Assembly (NCBI GenBank): GCA_946482345.1
Contig: CAMLRJ010000093.1
Span: forward strand, 1-9,510
DNA from: an uncultured Cellvibrio sp.
GTDB lineage: Bacteria; Pseudomonadota; Gammaproteobacteria; Pseudomonadales; Cellvibrionaceae
DNA: 9,510 nt
Direction of reading: 5' to 3'
The notes beneath the pieces were generated by a model. That model was not told where the DNA came from, did not search any database, and saw nothing but the letters and a program-made list of their open reading frames with translations. Within the stretch, counting starts at the first letter, position 1, and every line of letters begins with the position of its first letter. Made by a program: the position numbers and the translations under genes. Of the stretch, positions 1 through 7,285 are shown piece after piece.

Positions 1-458
1 TAGAGTTAGCAAAAACAGCAGGGTTGTTGTCATCCAATTCAGCTTATTACGAAATTTATATGACATCAGGTGATTGGTTAAAAGCAGCGTTAAGTTTTAC
101 AGATTATATTCAGTCACAAAAACGTTTGGCTATATATGATGTAATCAAAGCCGATATTATTGCCCAACAATCCAAAGTGAATCTTTCCCGCCTGGTCAGC
201 AACAAAAATTTGGTTTACGCGAATGATTGGCAAGCTCTGCTTCATGCATGGTGGCAAGGCGAAATAAGCCAGGAAAAGTTGGCGTCATTTGCTTCCAATA
301 AATGTGAAAAAACCGAACTTTATTTCTATGCTGGTTATAAAGCTTTGCAGTCGGGCGACAAAGTAGCGGCCAAAGATGCATTTATTAAAAGTATTGAACA
401 AAATACCTATCGTTTTATTGAGCGACCATTAGCAAAAAGGTTTTTATTGAGCCTTTGA
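1..458 (+). CDS. TPR-like repeat protein, 5' end outside the window
   Basis: The reading frame is open from the first bases to the TGA at 456-458, with no start that must be the true one, so this is the C-terminal part of a longer gene. A TTG at 24 is the first possible start inside the window, but the frame continues upstream of it (ELAKTAG before LLSSNSAYY). The visible ~150 residues look alpha-helical. Near the C-terminus the stretch FYAGYKALQSGDKVAAKDAF followed by IKSIEQN has the spacing of a tetratricopeptide repeat helix pair (Y/G/A small-residue pattern, GD turn, A..AF). TPR proteins are usually binding scaffolds; the partner is unknown. The stop lies 16 nt before the ndh ATG, so the two genes may be cotranscribed. 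The family assignment rests on the last ~45 residues only. Confidence 0.65.
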   Translation, partial: ELAKTAGLLSSNSAYYEIYMTSGDWLKAALSFTDYIQSQKRLAIYDVIKADIIAQQSKVNLSRLVSNKNLVYANDWQALLHAWWQGEISQEKLASFASNKCEKTELYFYAGYKALQSGDKVAAKDAFIKSIEQNTYRFIERPLAKRFLLSL

Positions 459-464
459 TTAAGT

Positions 465-468
465 GAGG
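465..468 (+). promoter_or_regulatory. Ribosome binding site of ndh
   Basis: GAGG lies 6 nt before ATG 475. It decides between ATG 475 and the in-frame GTG at 463, which overlaps this site. Confidence 0.7.
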
Positions 469-474
469 AAAAAT

Positions 475-1782
475 ATGCAGAGCTCCAGTCTCCCTAAAAT
501 TGTTATTGTTGGTGGTGGTGCCGGTGGTTTGGAACTGGCGACGAGACTGGGTGATAAACTTGGTAAAAGAAAACTGGCAGAAATTATTCTGGTTGATCGT
601 AACACTACCCATATATGGAAACCTCTTTTGCACGAAATTGCCGTGGGAACTATGGACGAAGGAATAGACGCTGTGAGTTATCGTGCACATGCCATCACCC
701 ATCATTTCTTTTTTCGTGTGGGTAGTTTGACCGATATCGACAGAGATAAAAAAGAAATTGTGCTGTTACCCATTCTTGATGAAGAAAATAAAGAGGTTTT
801 ACCTTCTACACGTATTGCATACGATATTTTGGTCATGGCTTTGGGATCTACTTCGAATGACTTCAATACTGCTGGTGTTAAACAGCATTGCATATTTCTC
901 GACAGCGCGGCGCAGGCGCATAAATTCCGTAATAAATTATTGAATCGTTTTTTACGTATACAGCGTGTAACCGGTGAAACTGATCACGTGCGTATTGCTA
1001 TAGTCGGTGCAGGGGCAACGGGTGTTGAGCTGTCAGCTGAATTGCATCATGCGGTACACGAAATTCATAACTATGGTTTTAATGCAATTTCCAATGATCA
1101 TTTGCATGTTACCTTGGTGGAAGCTGGCCCAAGAATTTTAGCTGCGTTACCTGAAAGAATTTCCGGCTCTGCGCACAGTGAGTTGGCAAAGTTAGGTGTG
1201 GATATAAAACTGAATACCATGATTACTTCTGCTTCCGAAGAGGGATTGCATACCAAAGATGGTCAAATTATTTCCGCTGATTTAATTGTCTGGGCAGCGG
1301 GTATCAAGGTGCCGGATTTTATGAAAGATATCGCCGGGCTTGAAACCAATCGTATTAATCAATTACATGTGAATGAATTTTTACAAACCACGCGCGACCC
1401 GGCTATTTTTGCTATAGGTGATTGTGCCCAGTTCACTATGCCAGGCGGAAAATTTGTTCCACCACGTGCTCAATCCGCGCACCAAATGGCGAGCACATGT
1501 TATAAAAATATTCTCGCACTTTTAAAAAATAAACCGCTAAAAGTCTATAAATACACTGACCACGGATCGTTAATTTCATTATCCAACTATTCCACAGTGG
1601 GCAGTTTAATGGGTAATCTTAATAAAGGTACTTTGTTTATCGAAGGTCGTTTGGCAAGAATCGTCTACATTTCTCTCTACCGTATGCATCAAATCGCCAT
1701 TCATGGCTTGATCAAAACCGGACTGATTATGTTTGCAGGAAGATTGAATCGTTTATTAAGGCCTAGATTGAAACTGCATTGA
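475..1782 (+). CDS. ndh: NDH-2 type NADH:quinone dehydrogenase
   Basis: This is a single-subunit, non-proton-pumping NADH dehydrogenase of the respiratory chain. It is a membrane-associated FAD protein that passes electrons from NADH to quinone. The 435-residue product matches the length of E. coli Ndh (about 434). Visible motifs are the FAD-binding Rossmann glycines IVGGGAGG (residues 11-18), the NADH-binding Rossmann motif [10 protein letters not shown] (about 176-185), the second FAD contact AIGDCA (313-318), and [11 protein letters not shown] after it. The C-terminus has [14 protein letters not shown] and a basic tail, typical of the amphipathic membrane-binding end of this family. ATG at 475 is chosen because GAGG (465-468) sits 6 nt upstream. 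A GTG at 463 in the same frame would add four residues but lies on the ribosome binding site. The gene ends just before a strong hairpin terminator. Confidence 0.93.
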   Translation: MQSSSLPKIVIVGGGAGGLELATRLGDKLGKRKLAEIILVDRNTTHIWKPLLHEIAVGTMDEGIDAVSYRAHAITHHFFFRVGSLTDIDRDKKEIVLLPILDEENKEVLPSTRIAYDILVMALGSTSNDFNTAGVKQHCIFLDSAAQAHKFRNKLLNRFLRIQRVTGETDHVRIAIVGAGATGVELSAELHHAVHEIHNYGFNAISNDHLHVTLVEAGPRILAALPERISGSAHSELAKLGVDIKLNTMITSASEEGLHTKDGQIISADLIVWAAGIKVPDFMKDIAGLETNRINQLHVNEFLQTTRDPAIFAIGDCAQFTMPGGKFVPPRAQSAHQMASTCYKNILALLKNKPLKVYKYTDHGSLISLSNYSTVGSLMGNLNKGTLFIEGRLARIVYISLYRMHQIAIHGLIKTGLIMFAGRLNRLLRPRLKLH

Positions 1783-1802
1783 TCTGGTTCAATAGTTTCG
1801 GT

Positions 1803-1846
1803 TCAAAAATTCAAAAGCCCGCTTTCGCGGGCTTTTGAATTTTTGA
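1803..1846. terminator. Bidirectional hairpin terminator between ndh and the convergent lipoprotein gene
   Basis: The left arm 1803-1822 is perfectly complementary to the right arm 1827-1846, giving 20 base pairs around the loop TTTC. The GC-rich core is AGCCCGC/GCGGGCT. Outside the core the arms are A-rich on the left and T-rich on the right, so each strand ends in a U-rich tract when read outward. This fits intrinsic termination of ndh from the left and of the lipoprotein gene from the right. Confidence 0.9.
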
Positions 1847-1873
1847 GTTATGGCTAATCAGAATTGAATAAAA

Positions 1874-2944
1874 TCACTTCAACTGAAATTCAATTTTCTT
1901 AAAGCTTAAATCCATTTCTTTAAAGGTTTCTATTGGTTTGGCACTATCGTTCCAAGTAATTTTGTGTCTTAAAACTTCATTGGTCTTTGTTTCGGCAACA
2001 AACAGGGCGCGTTTAATGACTACATTGCTTAAATCTGACAGTGTTTTAGTTGTTGGTGTATAGTTAGTTTCACTATAAAACTTCATATCCTTCATCGGAA
2101 TTGTTATGCGTATCCATTTATCAGACAGAGTACTTTGATCCAGTTGAATATTAATTGCTGCATTTAAGCTTGTACTGGTCAATGAGTTGTCTTGTAATGT
2201 AAGGCCGATATTTACTTTGCCTGATTCGAAAGTATCAATAACGGAGCCGCTGCTGATATAGCTTGCATATTTTGTTTTCAAACTTTCGACATCTGGAATG
2301 AATGTCTTCGCGCTGTTAATTTTTAAATCGATAACTAGATTCTCTATGTCTCCAAATTTGTAACCATTGGAGAGAATGTCTCTTTCAAATCCATTGGAAT
2401 GTTGTAGATCCCAATCAGCAATTTTTTTCACAAGAACCATATTTAATGTATCAACGCCGTTACAGCCGTCGTTTGCTTTAGCCGAGTTGCTGTAGTTATA
2501 AGTAGCCGGAGCTAGTTTTAATTGTGCCCATTCGGGGCGACTTGAATTTTGATTTGTCGAATGATTCCACCCGCTGAAATTCAAAAGCATTTGGTTCATA
2601 GCACTGTTGTCATAATCAGCAAAAAGTGCAAATGTTTTATTGGCTGCACTTACACCAAGGCCGCAGTTACTGATTTCTGCAACTGTGTACTTTGTATAGT
2701 TGGTTGCTGATCCAACAGATTCGCCAAGAGAACTTTGGCTGGAACTGGATTCGGCTTGTGAGCTGGAGATCGAAGTGGAACTGGAGCTTGAGCTTTGGCT
2801 GGAACTGATAGAGCTCGAACTAATGACCGAGCTTGATAATGTGACACTTGAGGATGTGTTGCTACCACCGTCTCCTCCGCCTCCACAGGCAGTGAGACCA
2901 CATACAACTAAAGGAAGACTGCAGATTTTAATAAGGTATCGCAT
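1874..2944 (-). CDS. Outer-membrane lipoprotein with poly-Ser linker and unassigned C-terminal domain
   Basis: The 356-residue product starts with a lipoprotein signal peptide (basic MRYLIK, hydrophobic stretch, lipobox LTAC with Cys20). Residue +2 is Gly rather than Asp, which favours outer-membrane sorting. A Gly-rich spacer (21-27) leads into a Ser-rich linker (about 28-80), of the kind that separates modules in Cellvibrio and Saccharophagus plant-cell-wall enzymes and binding proteins. The remaining ~275 residues alternate short beta-strand-like segments with polar turns and contain exactly two cysteines (94 and 161), which could form a disulfide. I do not recognise the family. A carbohydrate-binding beta-sandwich is a reasonable guess from architecture alone; no catalytic motif was seen. 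ATG 2944 places the signal peptide correctly. A GGAG (complement of 2958-2961) lies 13 nt upstream, a long spacing. Two operator-like boxes lie upstream, suggesting sugar-responsive expression. Confidence 0.85.
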   Translation of the reverse strand: MRYLIKICSLPLVVCGLTACGGGGDGGSNTSSSVTLSSSVISSSSISSSQSSSSSSTSISSSQAESSSSQSSLGESVGSATNYTKYTVAEISNCGLGVSAANKTFALFADYDNSAMNQMLLNFSGWNHSTNQNSSRPEWAQLKLAPATYNYSNSAKANDGCNGVDTLNMVLVKKIADWDLQHSNGFERDILSNGYKFGDIENLVIDLKINSAKTFIPDVESLKTKYASYISSGSVIDTFESGKVNIGLTLQDNSLTSTSLNAAINIQLDQSTLSDKWIRITIPMKDMKFYSETNYTPTTKTLSDLSNVVIKRALFVAETKTNEVLRHKITWNDSAKPIETFKEMDLSFKKIEFQLK

Positions 2945-2979
2945 GGCAATTCTAAGGCTCCGTTATTATGCTGAGGGAA

Positions 2980-2993
2980 GATAAGCGCTATCA
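2980..2993 (-). promoter_or_regulatory. LacI-family operator-like box 1 (TGATAGCGCTTATC on the minus strand)
   Basis: The core AGCGCT (2984-2989) is palindromic around a central CpG, as in LacI/GalR-family operators. The box lies 35 nt upstream of the lipoprotein ATG, where a bound repressor would block transcription. It matches the Xanthomonas xyl-box (TGGTAGCGCTAACA, from memory) at 10 of 14 positions. Its 11-nt half AGCGCTATCAT is repeated exactly, inverted, at 3042-3052. Confidence 0.5.
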
Positions 2994-3042
2994 TTAGCTG
3001 ATCATTGGTATACAAAGGCTTTCAATATGATAGTTATTGTTA

Positions 3043-3056
3043 TGATAGCGCTGACA
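3043..3056 (+). promoter_or_regulatory. LacI-family operator-like box 2 (TGATAGCGCTGACA)
   Basis: The core AGCGCT is at 3047-3052. The box matches the xyl-box TGGTAGCGCTAACA at 12 of 14 positions. It forms an inverted pair with box 1, with core centres 63 bp apart, about six helical turns, so both would face the same side of the DNA. This could allow looping or cooperative binding. The target is probably the lipoprotein gene on the minus strand. Confidence 0.5.
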
Positions 3057-3163
3057 TTGGCGCGGGAAGCACTATAGCGCTTGTGGATTGGCAGGTAAAT
3101 GGCTGCCAGAGGATTAAGTCGTTGATGAGAACAGGATCAAAGCCTCATCTCTCAGTTAATCGC

Positions 3164-4342
3164 CTAACTTCGGCTCCATGCCAGTACAAAATCCCCCAAG
3201 ACTTTTCTCAGCAGGCTTTTAGGGTATTCCGTGTTGGCGAAATAATAAAAATAATGCTGCCAGACACCCACAATAAAATCTTCATGGTGATTTGAATCAA
3301 AGATTGGCTTGGAAACCGTTTCCCTGGTGAATTCGGAAGTATCTACAGGACAATACTTAATAGCCTGGCTTGTTGAGTAGTTTGCCCACTCGCTGTCTCT
3401 GCCACTTAATAAACAAATTAAATTGTGAGATGCAGGCCTTGATAGCGTGATTCCCGAGGTGGCGAATGCGCTTATCAAACACTCCAGATATTCGTCTTGC
3501 CAAACCAGAGTGGTTTCCATAAAACTCCAGTTTTCCAAACAGCTGCTGGTTTTTAATAAAAAATTCGGCCATATAGGAAAGGTGTTTTGAAATTGGCTGA
3601 TGAGATTACCGTACCCACTCTGTGAATCATTAATCGTTACATAATTAAAGTTTGCAGCCTGCGCTGTAAAACAACTTAACTCTTCGTGTATGTAACGACA
3701 ATTAAATTCACTGATAATGTTATGTAAACAATTGAGGTGAACAATATTTTTTTGATGAGGAAGTGAACCGAGTAACATCAATGCCGCATCCGGACACCCG
3801 TGGACAGGACTTTTTTCCAATACATTCAAAGCGCATTTTGCACTGGCTGTTTCAAGTAATATATTTCCTTCCAGATCAACCAATGGTTTTGCTGAATCAT
3901 AAAATCGGAAAGCCAGGCAAAAAATTTCGATGGGTATCTTCTTTCCTTCTTTTAAATCATGAAAAACTTTCCCGGCAGCCAGATCTTTATCCAATAAATA
4001 AAGCAAGCGTATTACTTCTCGCTCTATCAGACTGATATTGTTTTCAAAACAATTTATCAGCGCGTCCTGTTGTGCAGATGTCGCCTGAATATAGTCAGTC
4101 ATTAAACCGGGATTATTTTTTGAAAAGCGACCTACTTGGTAGTCATTGTCAATACGTTTTATCCATTTGACAAGATTGTTGTGCCCTTCTTTGATGTATT
4201 GGGATTTAATATTCAGAGGTAATTGAATACAAACACTTTCGGCATGCTTGTCGTAAGTTGTATTGAATAAAATAAAAAAATGATCGCTAACTTCTTCCCA
4301 AGCCAGAAAATAATCATTTTGATATTGTGTAATTGGAATCAT
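3164..4342 (-). CDS. Uncharacterised 392-residue protein
   Basis: I do not recognise this protein. It starts at ATG 4342 with an AGGA ribosome binding site 7 nt upstream (complement of 4350-4353). That site overlaps the TAG stop of the GNAT gene, so translation of the two is probably coupled. The product has no signal peptide, lipobox or clear membrane segment and should be cytoplasmic. It is rich in aromatic residues, Asn and Cys. The first ~130 residues combine a beta-like start (DYFLAWEEVSDHFFILF) with helical segments (EREVIRLLYLLDKDLAAGKV). The middle has small hydrophobic helices and scattered cysteines. The C-terminus is aromatic (VGVWQHYFYYFANTEYP). No nucleotide-binding, nuclease or kinase motif was found. 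The length, ribosome binding site and operon position support a real gene, although its function is unknown. Confidence 0.75.
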   Translation of the reverse strand: MIPITQYQNDYFLAWEEVSDHFFILFNTTYDKHAESVCIQLPLNIKSQYIKEGHNNLVKWIKRIDNDYQVGRFSKNNPGLMTDYIQATSAQQDALINCFENNISLIEREVIRLLYLLDKDLAAGKVFHDLKEGKKIPIEIFCLAFRFYDSAKPLVDLEGNILLETASAKCALNVLEKSPVHGCPDAALMLLGSLPHQKNIVHLNCLHNIISEFNCRYIHEELSCFTAQAANFNYVTINDSQSGYGNLISQFQNTFPIWPNFLLKTSSCLENWSFMETTLVWQDEYLECLISAFATSGITLSRPASHNLICLLSGRDSEWANYSTSQAIKYCPVDTSEFTRETVSKPIFDSNHHEDFIVGVWQHYFYYFANTEYPKSLLRKVLGDFVLAWSRS

Positions 4343-4351
4343 GCTGCAATC

Positions 4352-4834
4352 CTATAACTTGCTTCTCATCACATTCACCTGTCTACCACCCAGTCGGGTT
4401 TTACGCGAAATTTCCCAGCCGCGTTTTTTATAGTAATCAGTAAATTCTGTTGCCGTTAACCAGAGCTCTGTCAGTTTTAGTTCGCAGGCATAGACTTTAG
4501 CTTTTTCAATCAATTGATTGCCAATACCACGATTGCGATATTGGGGTTGTACAAATAAATTACTGAGCCAGAGTGGTGTCTCGGTAATTTTTGCGCGAAC
4601 ACTGTCGCGACCATAGGCGTAGTTAACCAGGCTGACGCAACCGACTAATTCATTATTAATCGTTGCGATAAATGTTTTCGGAATAGATTCGGATTGAATG
4701 TGTTTGATTAAACGTTCGCGGCGTAATTCCAGTGTGGATTTTAAACCTTGGCGTTCGCACTCTTGATGATGCCAGAGTGCGACTTGGGAGAAATATTCGG
4801 GGGAATTTTTTAGTGGCGTAATTTTTAATTGCAT
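4352..4834 (-). CDS. GNAT-family N-acetyltransferase
   Basis: This 160-residue protein has the usual length and order of a single-domain GNAT acetyltransferase, which transfers an acetyl group from acetyl-CoA to an amine. The acetyl-CoA pyrophosphate-binding motif A is clear: LFVQPQYRNRGIGNQLIEKA, with the R/Q-x-x-G-x-G signature at R100, G103 and G105. It is preceded by the beta-strand pair FIATINNELVGCVSLV (about 55-70). Motif B is near ATEFTDYYKKRGWE, including the common FY/YY-x-x-x-G-W/F ending. Start ATG 4834 has AGGA 7 nt upstream. The substrate cannot be read from the sequence. It is the first gene of a two-gene unit: its stop is 9 nt before the next ATG. Its upstream side borders the palindromic element at 4850-4993. 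Confidence 0.85.
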   Translation of the reverse strand: MQLKITPLKNSPEYFSQVALWHHQECERQGLKSTLELRRERLIKHIQSESIPKTFIATINNELVGCVSLVNYAYGRDSVRAKITETPLWLSNLFVQPQYRNRGIGNQLIEKAKVYACELKLTELWLTATEFTDYYKKRGWEISRKTRLGGRQVNVMRSKL

Positions 4835-4849
4835 GCTTGATTCCTTTTG

Positions 4850-4993
4850 CCCTCACCCTGGCCCTCTCCCGTAGGGGAGAGGGGATTTAGCTCCTCCCTT
4901 TGAAAAAGGGAGGTTGGGAGGGATTTAGAATCAGAATAATTTTTGAGATTTTAAATCCCTGGCCCCCCTTTTTCAAAGTGGGGAATGTGAGGG
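4850..4993. repeat. MITE-like composite palindromic element
   Basis: This 144-bp gene-free stretch is bounded by inverted ends CCCTCAC (4850-4856) and GTGAGGG (4987-4993). It holds three hairpins: CCCTCTCCC/GGGAGAGGG (4862-4883, loop GTAG), CCTCCCTTT/AAAGGGAGG (4893-4913, loop GAA) and CCCC-CTTT/AAAG-T-GGGG (4964-4983). Larger inverted matches link the second and third: CTTTGAAAAAGGG at 4898-4910 against 4966-4978, and AGGGATTT at 4919-4926 against 4953-4960. GGGATTTAG also occurs as a direct repeat (4882 and 4920). G/C-rich motifs of the form CCCTCACCC...CCCTCTCCC and CCTTTTTCAAAGGGGG are, as I recall, common dispersed repeats in many bacterial genomes. No transposase is present, so if mobile it depends on one supplied in trans. 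It sits between lipA and the GNAT gene, with one edge 7 bp past the lipA stop. Confidence 0.7.
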
Positions 4994-4999
4994 AAAAAA

Positions 5000-6034
5000 T
5001 TATTTCCCGCCAAACCACTTAACATCTTCACCATGCGCTTGTTTATCCGCGTGGTATGAAGAACGAACCAGCGGTCCACAGGCGGCGTGTTTGAATCCCA
5101 TTTCCTCGGCGAGTTTTGTGTACTCAGCAAATTCATCGGGATGAACGTAACGCTCAACCGGCAAGTGATCTTTTGATGGTTGTAAATATTGACCGATGGT
5201 GAGCATGTCGATGTCGTGATCGCGCATGTGTCGCATGACTTCAATAATTTCTTCTTTGGTTTCGCCGAGGCCGACCATTAAACCGGATTTGGTTAATACA
5301 TCGGGGCGACGGGCTTTGTATTGTTTTAATAATTGTAGAGACCATTCGTAATGCGCGCCGGGTCTTGCCTGGCGATACAAGCGTGAGACGGTTTCCATAT
5401 TGTGATTGAACACATCGGGTGCTTCTTTTTCCAAAATATCCAACGCGATTTCCATGCGGCCACGGAAATCCGGAACTAAAACTTCCACTTGTAAATTGGG
5501 GCTGAGTGCGCGTGCTTCGCGAATACAATCAGCAAAATGTTGTGCGCCGCCATCGCGCAAATCGTCGCGATCTACTGAAGTGATGACGACATATTTCAAA
5601 CGCATTTCGGCAATGGCTTCTGCCAATTTGCGCGGTTCGTTTTCATCGAGTGGATTGGGTTTGCCGTGACCGACATCGCAGAAAGGGCAGCGACGAGTAC
5701 AGATATCCCCCATGATCATAAAAGTTGCAGTGCCGCCGCTAAAACATTCACCGAGGTTGGGGCAGTTGGCTTCTTCACACACGGATGACAATTTATTTTT
5801 GCGCAAAATATTTTTGATGCGTTCAACTTCTGGTGAAGCGGGAATGCGCACGCGAATCCAATCGGGTTTGCGTTGTAAATCTTCGCGGTCCGATGCAATG
5901 ACTTTTACCGGAATGCGTTCGACTTTATCGGCATCGCGAAGTTTTTCGCCTTGCTTGTAACGCTCGGTACGTTTAACCGGTTGCAATTCGGGAACATGAA
6001 TTTGGGGGTTGTTCGATGGGGAGGAATCAGACAT
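5000..6034 (-). CDS. lipA: Lipoyl synthase (radical SAM)
   Basis: LipA inserts two sulfur atoms into octanoyl groups already attached to lipoyl-domain lysines, completing the lipoate cofactor of pyruvate and 2-oxoglutarate dehydrogenases and the glycine cleavage system. The 344-residue protein carries both iron-sulfur motifs of the family. The auxiliary cluster C-x4-C-x5-C is at Cys86, Cys91 and Cys97 ([12 protein letters not shown]). The radical SAM C-x3-C-x2-C is at Cys112, Cys116 and Cys119 (CTRRCPFC). The C-terminal RSSYHA (324-329) holds the conserved serine that ligates the auxiliary cluster. The N-terminal ~60 residues are a basic, variable extension. Start ATG 6034 has GAGG 8 nt upstream and lies 13 nt after the lipB stop, so it is read in one operon with lipB. 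The 4850-4993 repeat element begins 7 nt after its stop. Confidence 0.97.
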   Translation of the reverse strand: MSDSSPSNNPQIHVPELQPVKRTERYKQGEKLRDADKVERIPVKVIASDREDLQRKPDWIRVRIPASPEVERIKNILRKNKLSSVCEEANCPNLGECFSGGTATFMIMGDICTRRCPFCDVGHGKPNPLDENEPRKLAEAIAEMRLKYVVITSVDRDDLRDGGAQHFADCIREARALSPNLQVEVLVPDFRGRMEIALDILEKEAPDVFNHNMETVSRLYRQARPGAHYEWSLQLLKQYKARRPDVLTKSGLMVGLGETKEEIIEVMRHMRDHDIDMLTIGQYLQPSKDHLPVERYVHPDEFAEYTKLAEEMGFKHAACGPLVRSSYHADKQAHGEDVKWFGGK

Positions 6035-6047
6035 AAGGCGGCCTCAG

Positions 6048-6689
6048 TTAACTGGCGCGAATTGTACAGGGTTCATAACCCAATTTCCGAGCAAATTCCC
6101 TGACAAGTTGTTGTTGAACCTGATTCAGGCTGGGCGGAGTTGGGATTAAATCTTTTATTTGGGTCATGGCCAATCCCTCATAACCGCAGGGGTTTATCTG
6201 TAAAAAGGGGGATAGATCCATATCCACATTCAAGGCCAAACCATGAAAACTGCAGCCGCGTCTGACTCTCAATCCCAAAGACGCGATTTTTTTTCCATCG
6301 ACATAAACACCGGGGGCATCGGGTTTGGCAGAGGATGTGATTTGATAATGGGCGAGGGTGGCGATAATGGCTTCTTCAATGCAAATGACCAACTCGCGCA
6401 CACCGATTTTTAATCGTTTCAAATCCAATAGTGGATAGGCAACTAATTGGCCGGGGCCGTGGTAAGTCACCTGGCCGCCACGATCCGTTTGAACAACGGG
6501 AATGTCACCGGGGAATAACAGATGTTCCGCTTTTCCGGCTTGGCCTTGGGTAAATACTGGAGGATGTTCAACTAACCAGAACTGATCTTGTGTTTCAGCG
6601 GTGCGTTGATTGGTGAAATCGGTCATAGCTTGCCAACAGCTGATGTAATCTTGCTTGCCCAGATTGATTACCTCTAAAGTTTGGGACAA
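6048..6689 (-). CDS. lipB: Octanoyl-[acyl-carrier-protein]:protein octanoyltransferase
   Basis: LipB transfers octanoate from acyl carrier protein to the lipoyl domains of 2-oxoacid dehydrogenases, the step before LipA. The 213-residue product matches the family length. It has the signature [18 protein letters not shown] (69-86, including His77), the catalytic lysine Lys134 in GKKIASLG, and the acyl-thioester cysteine Cys168 in NPCGY. These align with Lys135 and Cys169 of the E. coli enzyme. The start is TTG at 6689: an in-frame TGA lies just upstream (complement of 6696-6698), and the first in-frame ATG is at residue 22, past conserved sequence. GGTGA lies 6 nt before the TTG, inside the end of ybeD, whose TAA is only 1 nt away. 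Translation is therefore probably coupled to ybeD. Confidence 0.96.
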   Translation of the reverse strand: MSQTLEVINLGKQDYISCWQAMTDFTNQRTAETQDQFWLVEHPPVFTQGQAGKAEHLLFPGDIPVVQTDRGGQVTYHGPGQLVAYPLLDLKRLKIGVRELVICIEEAIIATLAHYQITSSAKPDAPGVYVDGKKIASLGLRVRRGCSFHGLALNVDMDLSPFLQINPCGYEGLAMTQIKDLIPTPPSLNQVQQQLVREFARKLGYEPCTIRAS

Positions 6690-6690
6690 T

Positions 6691-6954
6691 TTACATCACC
6701 ATTTTGATCAAGCGATTCAGGCGTAGATCATCATGAATAGCGGAGAGTTGATCGATTCCGGTGGCGGTAATCCAGACAGTCAGGGATTGGAATCTGCCCT
6801 TGCTGCTTTCATTAATGGTGATGCGGGTTTGATCAAAGCCGGGAGCGTGACGCTCCATAATCTCGATCACATAGGAATGCAATTCCGAGCCGGACTCGCC
6901 CAGTACTTTGATGGGGTAATTCTCACAGGGGAACTGAATTTTGGGGTCATTCAT
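6691..6954 (-). CDS. ybeD: DUF493 / YbeD family protein
   Basis: This is a small cytoplasmic protein of the YbeD (DUF493) family, with a ferredoxin-like alpha/beta fold whose role in lipoate metabolism is suggested mainly by its position next to lipB. From ATG 6954 the product is 87 residues, the same length as E. coli YbeD. It shares the family pattern: FP...Y..KV.G near the start, ERHAPG in the middle, [16 protein letters not shown], and a KMVM ending. The frame stays open upstream as far as ATG 7041, but that 29-codon extension overlaps the preceding lipoprotein gene and is absent from the family, so it is not used. No clear ribosome binding site precedes ATG 6954. The start lies 19 nt after the lipoprotein stop, so translation may depend on ribosomes finishing that gene. 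Confidence 0.92.
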   Translation of the reverse strand: MNDPKIQFPCENYPIKVLGESGSELHSYVIEIMERHAPGFDQTRITINESSKGRFQSLTVWITATGIDQLSAIHDDLRLNRLIKMVM

Positions 6955-6973
6955 AAAGTCGATTTGGGCAGGT

Positions 6974-7255
6974 TCACTGCCCTTTCTGGGATTCGCGAAT
7001 ATAAAAGCGGGCTTTTTTTGCGTTGTTGTAGCAGGCATCATAATTTTCGACAGTCTGCATAGTAAGGGCTGCGGTAATTAACCCGGCCGCTTTGGTATAG
7101 CTTACTGTGCCACCGAAACCTTTGGCTTGGGAAATAGAGGACTCTTCCTGGGCTGCCTGCAACTCACTGGCACAGGCGGTGCGAAATTGTGTTTTTCCTG
7201 CGCAAGCGGCGAGTGCAAACAGTCCGATGATGAGTAATACTGGATAAGCTTTCAT
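6974..7255 (-). CDS. Small putative lipoprotein (93 aa)
   Basis: The product begins with a short signal peptide (MKAYPVLLIIGLFALAAC) ending in the lipobox LAAC, with Cys18 as the predicted lipidated residue and Ala-Gly after it, which favours the outer membrane. The mature part is about 75 residues, probably mostly helical, with Cys28 and Cys75 as a possible disulfide pair and a basic C-terminus (KKARFYIRESQKGQ). A Gly/Ala-rich middle (AKGFGGTVSYTKAAGLITAA) separates the two cysteine-bearing helices. I cannot assign a function. GGAG lies 5 nt before ATG 7255, and a plausible sigma-70 promoter is upstream. It is the first gene of the run small lipoprotein-ybeD-lipB-lipA, a place held by dacA in E. 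coli. Confidence 0.8.
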   Translation of the reverse strand: MKAYPVLLIIGLFALAACAGKTQFRTACASELQAAQEESSISQAKGFGGTVSYTKAAGLITAALTMQTVENYDACYNNAKKARFYIRESQKGQ

Positions 7256-7285
7256 ATCTGCTCCGGTAAATAGCTACGGCGCAGC

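Noticed and set aside
2700..2984. Plus-strand frame rich in Glu and Leu
   Set aside because: It is the antisense image of the Ser-rich linker codons (TCx/AGC read backwards) and is not a separate gene.
3074..3083. Third AGCGCT core at 3076-3081 near the operator pair
   Set aside because: The flanks (CTAT and TGTG) do not match the box, so the hexamer alone is weak evidence for a site.
3089..3108. TGGCAG/CTGCCA hairpin after the 392-residue gene
   Set aside because: The stem is only 6 bp with an 8-nt loop and no U-run follows on the minus strand, so it is not supported as a terminator.
5406..5960. Plus-strand open frames opposite lipA
   Set aside because: They lie opposite a well-conserved gene, show no family features and have shadow-type composition.
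6955..7041. N-terminal extension of ybeD to ATG 7041 (116 aa form)
   Set aside because: It overlaps 68 bases of the small lipoprotein gene in another frame, and the form from ATG 6954 has exactly the length of E. coli YbeD.
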